A program made the translations under genes and the position numbers. Below, piece after piece: positions 1 to 8,712 of a stretch of DNA of 64,000 nt; positions within the stretch are counted from its first letter, which is position 1, and the number at the start of each line of letters is the position of its first letter. The notes below the pieces were generated by a model, which saw only the letters and a program-made list of their open reading frames with translations, ran no database searches and was not told the DNA's origin. This stretch comes from Pseudotabrizicola sp. (lineage in GTDB: Bacteria; Pseudomonadota; Alphaproteobacteria; Rhodobacterales; Rhodobacteraceae). The stretch is taken from contig NZ_JAUSNR010000019.1 of assembly GCF_030656345.1 (NCBI RefSeq), positions 124,001 through 188,000 on the forward strand. The letters run 5' to 3'.

Positions 1-2254
1 TGCGGCCCAGCACCTCCATCATCGCAGGGCCAAGGTCTTCGACAGGTTCCAGCCCCATGCGGCGACGGATGAACGGGTTCACCATGCCGCCCTGAATCGG
101 GCCAGGGCGGACGATGGCAACCTCGCAGACCAGATCGTAAGACTGCCGGGGCTGCATCTTGGGCAGGAAGTTCATCTGCGCCCGGCTTTCGACCTGAAAC
201 ACCCCGATGGCATCGGCGCGGCACAGCATGTCATAGACCTGTTCACGCTGAACACTGTCGGGGCTGGTGCGGGGTTCTTGTCCGTGATCGGGCTTCAGGG
301 TGGCCAGATCCATCCTGATCGCGCGATGATCCTCCAGCAGTTTGAAAGACTTGCGGATGCAGGTCAGCATGCCGAGCGCCAGAATATCGACCTTCAGCAG
401 CCCCAGCGCATCGATGTCATCCTTGTCCCATTCGATGATGGTGCGGTCCTCCATCGCGGCATTCTCAATCGGGCAAAGTTCATCGAGGCGGCCATGGGTG
501 ATGACAAAGCCGCCGACATGCTGCGACAGGTGGCGCGGGAAGCCGATGATCTCGGCAATCAGCTGGGTGGTCAGCATCATGCGCCGGTCGGTCGGGTCCA
601 GCCCCGCATCGCGCATCCGGTCCTGACCGGGGGCGGAGGAGGACCAGCCCCAGATCTGGCCGGACAGGCGGGCAACCACATCCTGGCTCAGGCCCATGAC
701 CTTGCCGACCTCGCGGATGGCGGCGCGTGAGCGGAAATGGATCACCGTGGCGGTCAGACCGGCGCGTTCACGGCCATAGCGCTCATAGATCCACTGGATC
801 ACCTCTTCGCGGCGTTCGTGTTCGAAATCCACGTCGATATCCGGCGGCTCGCCGCGTTCCTTCGAGATGAACCGTTCAAAGATCAGGGTGATGGATTCAG
901 GCGGCACCTCGGTGATGCCCAGAAGATAACACACCACCGAATTGGCCGCCGATCCGCGCCCCTGGCAGAGGATGCCGCGCGAGCGGGCGAAGGCCACGAT
1001 GTCATGCACGGTCAGGAAATAGGGCGCATACTCCACGTCGCGGATCAGGGCGAGTTCCTTGTCGACGCGGGCGATGATCTTGGGTGAGGCCCCGTCGGGA
1101 TAGCGCCAGATCAACCCGTTTCGGGTCAACCGCTCCAGCCTTGCCTGTGCGGGTTCGCCATCCTGCGCCTCATCAGGATACTGATACCGCAGTTCATCCA
1201 GCCGGAACGCACAGGCATTGGCAATCTCGACGGTGCGGCGGATCGCGCCGGGATAGCGGTGAAACAACCGCGCCATCTCGGCTCCTGACTTCAGCCGGTG
1301 CTCACCGTTGGTCAGGCGGTGCTGGCCGATGGTGTCGATGGTGCAGCCAATGCGCAGGCAGGTCAGCACATCGGCCAGCGGGCGGCGCGCGGCGCGGTGC
1401 ATCAGCACATTGCCGACCGCCACCATGGGCAGCGCTGTGCCTTGGGCGAGGCTGGCCAGCCGGTCCAGCCGGGGCTGGTCGCGGCCATCATAATGCGGTG
1501 CGGCACCCAGAAAGCACTGGCCGGGAAAGGCCTTTGCAATGCGGGCCATGTCGGCACGGGTGGCGGAGACTTGGCGTGCATCCGCCTCCATCAGGTCAGG
1601 CGGCAGAGCGATCAGGATCAGACCTGCGCCCCAGTCCAGCAAATCAGCGCGTTGCAGGTGGCAGTCGCCCTTGGCCGCGCGGCGTTTGCCCAGAGACAGC
1701 AGCCGGGTCAGCCGCGACCATGCCGCGACATCGGTCGGCAGGGCCAGCCATTCGACGCTTGAGTCGGTCAACACCAGCCGCGCGCCGGGGATCAGCCGGG
1801 GCAAAGGCGTATCGGGCAGAACCGGGGCGGCGGTGACCCCGCTGAAATGCGGCACGGTCTGGCGGCTGGAGTGATCGGTCACCTGCTGCGAGCGGATGCT
1901 CGGCCCGTCCTGCGCGGCCTGATCGGTTGTTTGCGCCTCTTCGCGCTGCCGCGTCAGTTCTTTCAGCGCCGAAAACGCCCGCACGACGCCCGCCACCGAA
2001 TTGCGATCGGTGATGGCGATGGCGGACAGGCCAAGCTCTGCCGCGCGCGTGACCAGCTCCTCGGGGTGCGAGGCCCCGGTCAGGAAGGTGAAATTGGAGG
2101 TGACGCAGAGTTCGGCGTAGGGCGGGGGAGAGTTGTCTCTTGAGTCCTCCGTAACAGATGGGGGGGCTTTGCCCCGCCCGTTTTTTGTTAAGCGCAGGGG
2201 GGCTTCGCCCCCCGGACCCCCCAGAGTATTTGGATCAAGATGAAAGGGCGGCAT
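1..2254 (-). CDS. dnaE2: Error-prone DNA polymerase DnaE2 (N-terminal ~751 residues; C-terminus off the left edge)
   Basis: C-family polymerase used for damage-induced translesion synthesis with ImuA and ImuB. Conserved homology begins around residue 46 (YAELCVTSNFTFLTGASHPEEL, the degenerate PHP domain). The catalytic aspartate motif PDIDVDFEHERRE lies near 818-850, and the frame is still open at base 2 (RMGLEPVEDLGPAMMEVLGR). Both ends are in the same frame, so no frameshift is suspected. The start ATG at 2254 overlaps the imuB stop (TGATG), implying translational coupling. No other ATG, GTG or TTG lies in frame before the conserved region. The first ~45 residues exceed the usual family start and are largely encoded by a GC-rich hairpin repeat at 2161-2249. 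This is the last gene of the SOS cassette visible here. Confidence 0.93.
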   Translation of the reverse strand, partial: MPPFHLDPNTLGGPGGEAPLRLTKNGRGKAPPSVTEDSRDNSPPPYAELCVTSNFTFLTGASHPEELVTRAAELGLSAIAITDRNSVAGVVRAFSALKELTRQREEAQTTDQAAQDGPSIRSQQVTDHSSRQTVPHFSGVTAAPVLPDTPLPRLIPGARLVLTDSSVEWLALPTDVAAWSRLTRLLSLGKRRAAKGDCHLQRADLLDWGAGLILIALPPDLMEADARQVSATRADMARIAKAFPGQCFLGAAPHYDGRDQPRLDRLASLAQGTALPMVAVGNVLMHRAARRPLADVLTCLRIGCTIDTIGQHRLTNGEHRLKSGAEMARLFHRYPGAIRRTVEIANACAFRLDELRYQYPDEAQDGEPAQARLERLTRNGLIWRYPDGASPKIIARVDKELALIRDVEYAPYFLTVHDIVAFARSRGILCQGRGSAANSVVCYLLGITEVPPESITLIFERFISKERGEPPDIDVDFEHERREEVIQWIYERYGRERAGLTATVIHFRSRAAIREVGKVMGLSQDVVARLSGQIWGWSSSAPGQDRMRDAGLDPTDRRMMLTTQLIAEIIGFPRHLSQHVGGFVITHGRLDELCPIENAAMEDRTIIEWDKDDIDALGLLKVDILALGMLTCIRKSFKLLEDHRAIRMDLATLKPDHGQEPRTSPDSVQREQVYDMLCRADAIGVFQVESRAQMNFLPKMQPRQSYDLVCEVAIVRPGPIQGGMVNPFIRRRMGLEPVEDLGPAMMEVLGR
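2161..2249. repeat. GC-rich hairpin repeat element (copy 1), inside the 5' end of dnaE2
   Basis: Two consecutive hairpins (GGGGCTTTGCCCC and GGGGGCttcGCCCCC) are followed by GGACCCCCCAGAGTATTT and GGATCAAGATGAAAGGG. The second half aligns closely with 51664-51710 before recF: the same hairpin, the same GGACCCCC run, an ATTT block and GATGAAAGG. The element is read in frame as part of dnaE2 on the minus strand. Elements of this look are, from general familiarity, common between genes in Rhodobacteraceae, but no copy number could be checked here. Confidence 0.7.
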
Positions 2255-3780
2255 CAGGCAAATTCCCCCTGCACGCACCAATTTTGTGCCCCTGCGGGCA
2301 CGGGCCAGTTTTGTACCCCCGCAGGCGCGGGCCAGTCCGGGGCTTGTGGGGTGTGGAACAGCCACAGGCGCGGTCCCTCGAGGGTCTCGATCCGCCAGTA
2401 GTCGCGCATGCCCGTGCGCCATGCCGGATCGTCGAACCACCATTCCGGGGTGATCCGTTCGGGGCCATGCGCGCGCAGGGTGGTGAATTGCATCCGCCGC
2501 CAGCGGAACTGCGCAGGCGGATGGCCCGAGGCATGGCTGACGGGTTCGGGTGGAAACAGCGTAACCGGGCGGGCGGGGCCTTGCCGGGGCGGAGCGGCCA
2601 CGGGTTCCGACCATGCCCCAGCGACCAGCTGAAAACTGCGCTCGGGGATCTTGCTCTCGGCGGGCTGCATTCGGAGCACCCGGTCAAACCCGATGCGGTT
2701 GCCAAGGCGGGAGACCAGATCGGCCAGCGCATCCTCGAACCGCAGGGCGGGGCCGCTGCCGATCTGTTCGGGCGGCATCGGCTCGGTGATCGGGGCCGAA
2801 AGGCGCATCGCGTCGATGCCAAAGCCTGCGTCGACCTCATCCACACCTTTGGCGAACAGAGCCGCCATGCGCAGGGGATCACGCATGGCGCGGGCCAGAC
2901 CGATCTCGACCTGCACCGTGCCATGATCGACCCGGCGCAACTCCAGCCGCAGACGGCGCGCGCCGTGGTGATGCAGCGCCAGCGTGGCACAGAGCCGGTC
3001 CAGCAGGCGCGCGAGACCTGCCATCACATCCGATTGCAGGCCGATCGGTTCCGGCAGGGTCATCCGCACCCCGAAATGCGGTGGTTCTGGTTCTGCCGCC
3101 ACCGGCTCTGTCTGCAGGCCAAGCGCCTGATCCAGCCGCAGCACCAGCCCCGCCCCGAAGCGGCGGGCCAGCGGCGCGCGCGGCAGATGGGCCAGATCGG
3201 CAATCCGGGCCAGACCCACCCGCGCCAGCGCCTCAGCCGTGGCGTGGTCGATGCGCAGGGCGGACACCGGCAGGCGGCCAAGGCCCTGCCCCAGCGCGTC
3301 CTCGGCAATGATCCCGCCGCCATGGCGTGCCAGCGCATGCGCGGCCCCGCGCGTGCCCGCAATGGCGCTGCTGGCCGACAGCCCGGCACGGTCCAGCCGC
3401 GCGTGCAGATCGGCGCGCAGCTCTGCCTCGCCGCCGAACAGATGCGCGACGCCGGTAATGTCGGCCATCAGCCCATCAGTGCCATCACTGGCGACCATCG
3501 GCGCATAGCGGCTGGCCCAGCGGCGCAGGCTGGCCAGCGCCGCCACCTCGCGCGCCAGATCGGCGGGGCGGGTGGACAGATCGGGGCAGATCGCGCGGGC
3601 ATCGGCCAGCGGCATGCCGCGATGCAGCCCGAGCTGGTCTGCCGCGCGGTTCAGGCAATGCAGGTGATCGGCATTGCCTGACCGATGGGTCAAGGCAAAC
3701 GGCCCTTCAACAGGCCGGTTCCGCAGGCTGACGTCGCTCGCCAGCTTTGGGAAGCAGAGTGAAAGCAGCCGTCGTGCCAT
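2254..3780 (-). CDS. imuB: ImuB, Y-family polymerase-like mutagenesis protein
   Basis: 508 residues, the usual ImuB length. It is a catalytically degenerate Y-family polymerase homologue that acts as hub between the beta clamp, ImuA and DnaE2. The N-terminus (RRLLSLCFPKLASDVSLR) replaces the metal-binding DxD of active Y-family enzymes, and the ImuB-typical stretch GLMADITGVAHLFGGE is present at about residues 104-119. A DUF6504-like C-terminal segment with several tryptophans (EWWFDDPAW, DYWRIETLEGPRLWLF) ends the protein. The start overlaps the imuA 3' end by about 74 bases, and the stop overlaps the dnaE2 ATG. Expected to be LexA-controlled through the box at 5001-5015. Confidence 0.93.
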   Translation of the reverse strand: MARRLLSLCFPKLASDVSLRNRPVEGPFALTHRSGNADHLHCLNRAADQLGLHRGMPLADARAICPDLSTRPADLAREVAALASLRRWASRYAPMVASDGTDGLMADITGVAHLFGGEAELRADLHARLDRAGLSASSAIAGTRGAAHALARHGGGIIAEDALGQGLGRLPVSALRIDHATAEALARVGLARIADLAHLPRAPLARRFGAGLVLRLDQALGLQTEPVAAEPEPPHFGVRMTLPEPIGLQSDVMAGLARLLDRLCATLALHHHGARRLRLELRRVDHGTVQVEIGLARAMRDPLRMAALFAKGVDEVDAGFGIDAMRLSAPITEPMPPEQIGSGPALRFEDALADLVSRLGNRIGFDRVLRMQPAESKIPERSFQLVAGAWSEPVAAPPRQGPARPVTLFPPEPVSHASGHPPAQFRWRRMQFTTLRAHGPERITPEWWFDDPAWRTGMRDYWRIETLEGPRLWLFHTPQAPDWPAPAGVQNWPVPAGAQNWCVQGEFA

Positions 3781-4294
3781 CCCAGTTTACAACCCAATCT
3801 CCAATTGTTCCTCTTTTGTTCTTTTTAAGACTCCATTCGTGAAGAGTCGAGTCCGCAACCGGACCAGCAACAGCTTCGCACTGCCAGCGGGTCTCGGTCG
3901 CCGGGCTTCCCGCATCCTGACGGATCAGCATCAACCCAGTGGTACGACCCGTCTCCGCCGCCAGTTGCAACCGGCGGCCTGCTGTCAGGGACAGCGGTTT
4001 TTCCGGCTCGGCGATGACCAGACTGACCGGGGCGGCGCGCAGCGCTTCCTCCATACACCACAAAAGATCAGCCTCACCCACCGGGCGCAGCAGGTACAGC
4101 CGTTCGCCCATCCCCTGCGGCAGGCCGCGCAACATTGGCACCTCTGGCACATGGCTGGGCAGGATCCAGACCAGCGGCCCCGGGTGCCGCACCGCCTGCA
4201 ACAGGGCAAAGGCCCGGCGGCCCCGGCCTTCGGCCTCATGCACGCGGGCGGTGCGCAGATCGAAGGGGTCGGCGGGGGCAGGTTCAGGCCGCAT
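3707..4294 (-). CDS. imuA: ImuA, RecA-like mutagenesis accessory protein
   Basis: 195 residues from the ATG at 4294 (MRPEPAPADPFDLRTARVHEAEG). An upstream in-frame ATG at 4333 lies well inside the SRAP gene and is less likely. The family (ImuA/SulA-like, RecA-related fold) works with ImuB and DnaE2 in damage-induced mutagenesis. Visible family features are RVHEAEGRGRRAFALLQA at the N-terminus and LVWILPSHVPEVPMLRGLPQ after it. The gene starts 11 bases before the end of the SRAP gene and overlaps imuB at its 3' end, so all four genes read as one operon. Confidence 0.88.
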   Translation of the reverse strand: MRPEPAPADPFDLRTARVHEAEGRGRRAFALLQAVRHPGPLVWILPSHVPEVPMLRGLPQGMGERLYLLRPVGEADLLWCMEEALRAAPVSLVIAEPEKPLSLTAGRRLQLAAETGRTTGLMLIRQDAGSPATETRWQCEAVAGPVADSTLHEWSLKKNKRGTIGDWVVNWDGTTAAFTLLPKAGERRQPAEPAC

Positions 4295-4964
4295 CTTCGC
4301 GGCCCCCTTCGGCCACGATGCGCAGCATGCCACCGGGCAAGGGCCGTTGCAGGGTCAGCGCTTGGGCCGCAGGGGCCGTTAGCCAGAGCCGGCACTCTTC
4401 GGGCGTGGTCAGAATGACAGGCATGGCTTTGGGGTGCACCGGCTTTACCTCGGCATTGGGGTCGCAGGTGAGGAAGGCGAACAGCTCTGCCGTCACCTCC
4501 CCCTCTTTCAGTTTGCGCACCGACGTCCATTCGGTGCGGATCCCGGCGAAAAACCCCAGCGGACGATCCGGGCCAAGGGCGAACCAGACCGGATGGTTGC
4601 GGGGTGCGCCCGGCCGGCTGTCAATCTCGGAAAAGCTGGTGAAGGGCACGAGGCACCGATTTGCCGGGGCCAGCCAGCGCCGCCAGTGCGGCGAGGCGGT
4701 GTTGCGGATATTGGTTACCCCCGGATCGGTGCGCTTGCCTGCCAGAAACACCTGCGGCGTGGGCATGCCCCAGCGCGCCATTGCGAGGTGCCAGCCGCCG
4801 CCCCCCCGATGCCGCAAGATCGGCGCGGCGTAGTCAGGATAGATTCCGGCCAGCGGCGGCAGGTTGCCTGTGGCATCCTCAACCGCCTCATCCCCTTGCA
4901 GCATGTCATCGAAGACATGGCGCATGGCATCCTGGCTTTTGGTCTGGGAATACAGGTTGCACAT
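4284..4964 (-). CDS. SOS response-associated peptidase (SRAP/YedK/HMCES family)
   Basis: 226 residues starting MCNLY; the catalytic Cys2 must follow the initiator Met, which fixes the start at 4964 rather than the longer open frame. SRAP proteins crosslink through Cys2 to abasic sites in single-stranded DNA and protect them. Family residues visible: Cys2, the asparagine in NIRNT, a glutamate in CLVPFTSFSEID, and the histidine in PVHPKAMPVIL. It is the first gene of the imuA-imuB-dnaE2 operon. A perfect alphaproteobacterial LexA site lies 37 bases upstream. Confidence 0.92.
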   Translation of the reverse strand: MCNLYSQTKSQDAMRHVFDDMLQGDEAVEDATGNLPPLAGIYPDYAAPILRHRGGGGWHLAMARWGMPTPQVFLAGKRTDPGVTNIRNTASPHWRRWLAPANRCLVPFTSFSEIDSRPGAPRNHPVWFALGPDRPLGFFAGIRTEWTSVRKLKEGEVTAELFAFLTCDPNAEVKPVHPKAMPVILTTPEECRLWLTAPAAQALTLQRPLPGGMLRIVAEGGREDAA

Positions 4965-5000
4965 CGGCGTTGCAGACTCTCGGTGAAAGCGGGACACCCG

Positions 5001-5015
5001 GAACATTGACAGAAC
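5001..5015 (-). promoter_or_regulatory. LexA (SOS) box GAAC-N7-GAAC
   Basis: The plus strand reads GAAC ATTGACA GAAC, equivalent to GTTC-N7-GTTC on the coding strand. This is an exact match to the alphaproteobacterial LexA consensus. It lies 37 bases upstream of the SRAP start, in the right place to repress the SRAP-imuA-imuB-dnaE2 operon. Seen directly; binding is inferred. Confidence 0.85.
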
Positions 5016-5209
5016 ATGCCGCGCAAGGAAAGCCTTTGGCCCGGGGCACCCTGACGCAGGGGCGCAATCCGGCCGACCTGGCAGATTTCCACGCCGGTGC
5101 AGGCGATTGATTGCCACAAACCTGCAATCCCGGCGATCAAAGCCCCTTTCGCCCTGCGGCAATGTTACGCCAAGGTGAACCATCCCGCTGAGGAGCCGGG
5201 GTGAGGAGG

Positions 5210-5226
5210 GGCAGGCTTGACCTGCC
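5210..5226. promoter_or_regulatory. Inverted repeat in the TAXI operon leader
   Basis: GGCAGG - CTTGA - CCTGCC, a perfect 6-base dyad just upstream of the strong ribosome binding site AAGGAGGA (about 5232-5239). It could be an operator for the DctD-like regulator encoded in the same operon, or a leader hairpin. Confidence 0.4.
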
Positions 5227-5244
5227 GGATCTAAGGAGGATCAT

Positions 5245-6204
5245 ATGACCATTTCCATGACGCGCGGGTTCCGCGCGCTTGTCGCCTGCACGGCGCTGAC
5301 TGTGGTGCCGATGTCGGCACAGGCCGAGCAGTTCATCAACATCCTGACCGGCGGCACGTCGGGGGTGTATTATCCGATCGGTGTGGGTCTGTCGAAAATC
5401 TATGCCGACGGGATCGAAGGCGCACGCACGCAGGTGCAGGCCACCAAGGCCAGCGTGGAAAACCTGAACCTGCTGCAGCAGGGCAAGGGCGAGTTTGCCA
5501 TCGCTCTGGGGGATTCAGTGAAACTGGCCTGGGAAGGCGACGCCGATGCAGGCTTCAACGCGCCACTGGACAAGTTGCGCGGCATTGCTGCGGCCTATCC
5601 GAACTATATCCAGATCGCGGCAAGTGCGGGCAGCGGCATCGTGACCGTCACCGACCTTAAAGGAAAATCGTTGTCGGTGGGTGCTGCAAAGTCGGGCACA
5701 GAGCTGAACGCCCGCGCCATCCTTGACGCCTTGGGGATGAGCTATGCCGATCTGAGCAAGACCGAATACCTGCCCTTCGCGGAATCGGTCGAGCTGATGA
5801 AGAACCGTCAGCTGGACGCCACGCTGCAATCGGCGGGGCTTGGCGTGTCGTCTTTGAAGGATCTGGCGACATCGGTTTCGACCACCATCGTATCGGTCCC
5901 GCCAGAGGTGGCTGAAACGCTGGGCGCGCCCTATCTTTCGGCGATGATTCCGGCCGGCACTTATGAGGGCCAGACCGAAGATATCCCGACCCTTGCCGTC
6001 GGCAACTTCTTCCTGACCCATGATGGTGTGGACGATGAAACCGCCTATCTGATGACCAAACTGCTGTTCGAGAACCTGCCAGCACTTGCAGCCGCGCATC
6101 AGGCGGCAACGGCGATCAGCCTGGAAACCGCGCTTGACGGCATGCCGGTGCCGCTGCATCCGGGGGCAGAACGCTATTACCGCGAAGCCGGACTGATCCA
6201 GTAA
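5245..6204 (+). CDS. TAXI family TRAP transporter solute-binding protein
   Basis: 319 residues with a Sec signal peptide (cleavage expected after AQA, about residue 27). The mature protein opens with the TAXI-family signature INILTGGTSGVYYPIGVGLSK. It would bind an organic acid in the periplasm and deliver it to the fused permease encoded next. Start supported by AAGGAGGA 6 bases upstream. Substrate is not determined by sequence. The downstream L-2-hydroxyglutarate oxidase and DctBD-like pair point to a hydroxy- or dicarboxylate (inference). Confidence 0.93.
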   Translation: MTISMTRGFRALVACTALTVVPMSAQAEQFINILTGGTSGVYYPIGVGLSKIYADGIEGARTQVQATKASVENLNLLQQGKGEFAIALGDSVKLAWEGDADAGFNAPLDKLRGIAAAYPNYIQIAASAGSGIVTVTDLKGKSLSVGAAKSGTELNARAILDALGMSYADLSKTEYLPFAESVELMKNRQLDATLQSAGLGVSSLKDLATSVSTTIVSVPPEVAETLGAPYLSAMIPAGTYEGQTEDIPTLAVGNFFLTHDGVDDETAYLMTKLLFENLPALAAAHQAATAISLETALDGMPVPLHPGAERYYREAGLIQ

Positions 6205-6224
6205 CCCAGCACGCAAGACGGAAA

Positions 6225-6249
6225 CAGGCGGGCCGCACAGGCCCGCCTG
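6225..6249 (+). terminator. Intercistronic hairpin between binding protein and permease
   Basis: CAGGCGGGCC, loop GCACA, GGCCCGCCTG: a perfect 10-base-pair stem without a following T-run. In this position (21 bases after the binding-protein stop, 22 bases before the permease start) such hairpins usually stabilise the upstream message or attenuate downstream expression, giving more binding protein than permease. Confidence 0.6.
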
Positions 6250-6271
6250 CATCGGGCTTGGGAGGGCCATC

Positions 6272-8359
6272 ATGACCAAAGACAAAGCCGACGCCGTGGT
6301 AGAGGCGCACAATCCGCATGACCCGCTTGCCGCCGGTTTCCCCCCGGGTTGGGAAGGGCGCACGCTGTTCTGCATCGCCATTGCCTTTTCGGTGTTTCAG
6401 ATCCTGACAGCGGCGCATCTGGTGGATTTTGCCAGCCAGATCACCCGCGCATTTCATGTGGGCTTTTTGCTGCTGCTGGGCTTTCCGCTGCTGGCGCTGA
6501 TGCGTGGGGCGGGGCCGGGGGTGCGGCTGATGGCATGGGGTCTTGCGGGCCTGTCGGTGGCGGTCGCGGTTTACCAATGGTGGGAATATGTGCCGCTGCT
6601 GATGCGCGCCGGTGATCCGCTGCCGCTGGATATTGCCGTCGGCGTCATTGCGCTTGCCACCGTGTTCGGGGCGGCCTGGGCCATGATGGGTCTGGCCTTG
6701 CCGGTCATCGCGGGCACCTTTCTGGCCTATTGCCTGTTTGGTGAATATCTGCCCGCCCCCCTGAATCATCGCGGCTATGATTTCGCGCAGGTGGTCGAGC
6801 ATATGGCGTATGGCACCGAAGGCATTTACGGCATTCCGACCTATGTCTCGTCGACCTTCATCTTCCTGTTCATCCTGTTCGGGGCCTTTCTGGAAAAGGC
6901 AGGGATGATCAAGCTTTTTACCGATGTCTCGCTGGGTCTTGTCGGGCACAAGATGGGCGGGGCGGCCAAGGTTTCAGTGCTGTCGTCTGGCCTGATGGGC
7001 ACGATTTCCGGATCGGGCGTGGCCAATGTGGTCACAACCGGCCAGTTCACCATTCCGCTGATGAAACGCTTTGGCTACCGCCCGGCCTTTGCTGGCGGGG
7101 TTGAGGCGACAGCCAGCATGGGCGGGCAGATCATGCCGCCGGTGATGGGCGCTGTGGCCTTCATCATGGCCGAAACGCTGGGGGTCGCCTATATCGAGGT
7201 GGTCCGCGCCGCCATCATCCCCGCCATCCTGTATTTCGCCGCCGCTTTCTGGATGGTGCATCTGGAGGCAGGCCGACTGGACCTGCGCGGCTTGTCAAAG
7301 GCGGAACTGCCGTCGCCCATGAAGGCGCTCAGGGAAGGCTGGCATCTGATCCTGCCGCTGGCCGTGTTGGTCTGGCTGCTGTTTTCCGGCTACACGCCGC
7401 TTTTTGCGGGCACCGTCGGGCTTGGCCTGACGCTGATGCTGATCCTTGGGGCCAGCGTGGCGCTTGGCCTGCCTGCCGGGGTGATCCGCGTGATGTTCTG
7501 GATCGGGCTTGGCTTTGCCGCCGGGGCCTTCCTGCAATGGGGCATCTGGGTGGTCGCAAGCGTGGTGGCCGCGCTGATCGCGCTCAACGCGCTGTCCAAA
7601 GGCGGGCGCGAGACGCTGATCATCTGCCGCGACGCACTGGCCGATGGTGCGAAAACCGCGCTGCCGGTCGGCATCGCCTGTGCGCTGGTCGGCATCATCA
7701 TCGGCACCATGACCCTGACCGGGGCGGCCAATACCTTTGGCCAGTTCATTGTGGGCGTGGGAGAAAGCAGCCTGTTTCTGAGCCTCGTGCTGACCATGAT
7801 CACCTGCATCGTACTGGGCATGGGGATTCCGACCATTCCAAACTACATCATCACGTCGTCGATTGCCGGGCCTGCTCTGCTGGAACTGGGCGTGCCGCTG
7901 ATCGTCAGCCATATGTTCGTGTTCTACTTCGGCATCCTTGCCGATCTGACCCCGCCGGTGGCGCTGGCCTGCTTTGCCGCCGCCCCGATTGCCAAGGAAC
8001 GCGGGCTGACCATCTCGATCCAGGCGGTGAAGATCGCGGCGGCGGGCTTCGTGATCCCGTTCATGGCGGTTTATACCCCTGCGCTGATGCTGCAGAACGG
8101 CGGGCCGTTGTCTGAAGCCATCGGGTTTATCCCGGCGGTCATCTATGTGGTGACAAAAACCGTGCTGGCCATCGGGCTGTGGGGCGTGGCGGTCATCGGC
8201 TGGCTTGGCACGCCGCTGACCCTGTGGCAGCGCGGACTTGCCATGGTTGCCGCCGGTGCGCTGGTGGTGGCACTGCCTGCGACGGATGGCATCGGCTTTG
8301 TTCTGGTGCTGGCCTTCGTGGCCCAGCATATCCTGCTGCGCCGCAGGGCAGCCGCATGA
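6272..8359 (+). CDS. TRAP transporter fused permease (DctQM fusion, TAXI type)
   Basis: 695 residues, highly hydrophobic. It is an N-terminal DctQ-like four-helix part (about residues 25-170) fused to a DctM-like large permease domain. Hallmark stretches are GLMGTISGSGVANVVTTGQFTIP and EATASMGGQIMPPVMGAVAFIMAE (about residues 245-300) and the second-half repeat GMGIPTIPNYIITSS. It couples sodium or proton gradient to uptake together with the TAXI binding protein. Its stop overlaps the ATG of the DUF1850 gene (ATGA). Confidence 0.95.
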   Translation: MTKDKADAVVEAHNPHDPLAAGFPPGWEGRTLFCIAIAFSVFQILTAAHLVDFASQITRAFHVGFLLLLGFPLLALMRGAGPGVRLMAWGLAGLSVAVAVYQWWEYVPLLMRAGDPLPLDIAVGVIALATVFGAAWAMMGLALPVIAGTFLAYCLFGEYLPAPLNHRGYDFAQVVEHMAYGTEGIYGIPTYVSSTFIFLFILFGAFLEKAGMIKLFTDVSLGLVGHKMGGAAKVSVLSSGLMGTISGSGVANVVTTGQFTIPLMKRFGYRPAFAGGVEATASMGGQIMPPVMGAVAFIMAETLGVAYIEVVRAAIIPAILYFAAAFWMVHLEAGRLDLRGLSKAELPSPMKALREGWHLILPLAVLVWLLFSGYTPLFAGTVGLGLTLMLILGASVALGLPAGVIRVMFWIGLGFAAGAFLQWGIWVVASVVAALIALNALSKGGRETLIICRDALADGAKTALPVGIACALVGIIIGTMTLTGAANTFGQFIVGVGESSLFLSLVLTMITCIVLGMGIPTIPNYIITSSIAGPALLELGVPLIVSHMFVFYFGILADLTPPVALACFAAAPIAKERGLTISIQAVKIAAAGFVIPFMAVYTPALMLQNGGPLSEAIGFIPAVIYVVTKTVLAIGLWGVAVIGWLGTPLTLWQRGLAMVAAGALVVALPATDGIGFVLVLAFVAQHILLRRRAAA

Positions 8360-8712
8360 CCTGCCTGATGGCCGGGGCGATGGTGCTTGCCCTGTCCGGC
8401 CCCGGCTTTTCGCTGCACTGGACCCATTCGGTTGAGAAAACCGAATGGGTCGAAGAGTGGCGGGTTCTGCCCGATAGATTGCGTCTGGTTCAGGCCCGCA
8501 TCAAAGGTTCAGGTGCCGGGATGGAGCCCGGGCCGGGGGCGGTGCGGCAGAGCGGCTGGTGGGTCTGGTCGCCGGGAACCGAGGTGGCGGATCTGTACCT
8601 TGCCGCCTCTGGTACCACCGGCGCGGGGTGGCGGCTTTGCGACGGAGCCAAGTGCCATGAGATTGGCGCGCAAGCGGGGGGCGCGATACGGATTGCGCCC
8701 TGCGCGCCATGA
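8356..8712 (+). CDS. DUF1850 domain-containing protein, TAXI-TRAP accessory
   Basis: 118 residues from the ATG overlapping the permease stop. The longer open frame upstream is a shadow of the permease. Contains the DUF1850 signature FSLHWTHSVEKTEWVEEWRV near residue 20-38, a short hydrophobic N-terminus that may be a signal or membrane anchor, and a C-terminal Cys pair (LCDGAKCHEIG). DUF1850 genes are typically found beside TAXI-TRAP permeases; the molecular role is unknown. ATGA overlaps at both ends place it firmly in the operon. Confidence 0.85.
   Translation: MTCLMAGAMVLALSGPGFSLHWTHSVEKTEWVEEWRVLPDRLRLVQARIKGSGAGMEPGPGAVRQSGWWVWSPGTEVADLYLAASGTTGAGWRLCDGAKCHEIGAQAGGAIRIAPCAP

Noticed and set aside
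278..2143. Several plus-strand open frames of 60-250 codons
   Set aside because: They lie antisense to dnaE2, whose catalytic motif and frame are clear on the minus strand.
2158..3681. 507-codon plus-strand open frame
   Set aside because: Antisense to imuB; composition is a shadow typical of high-GC coding DNA.
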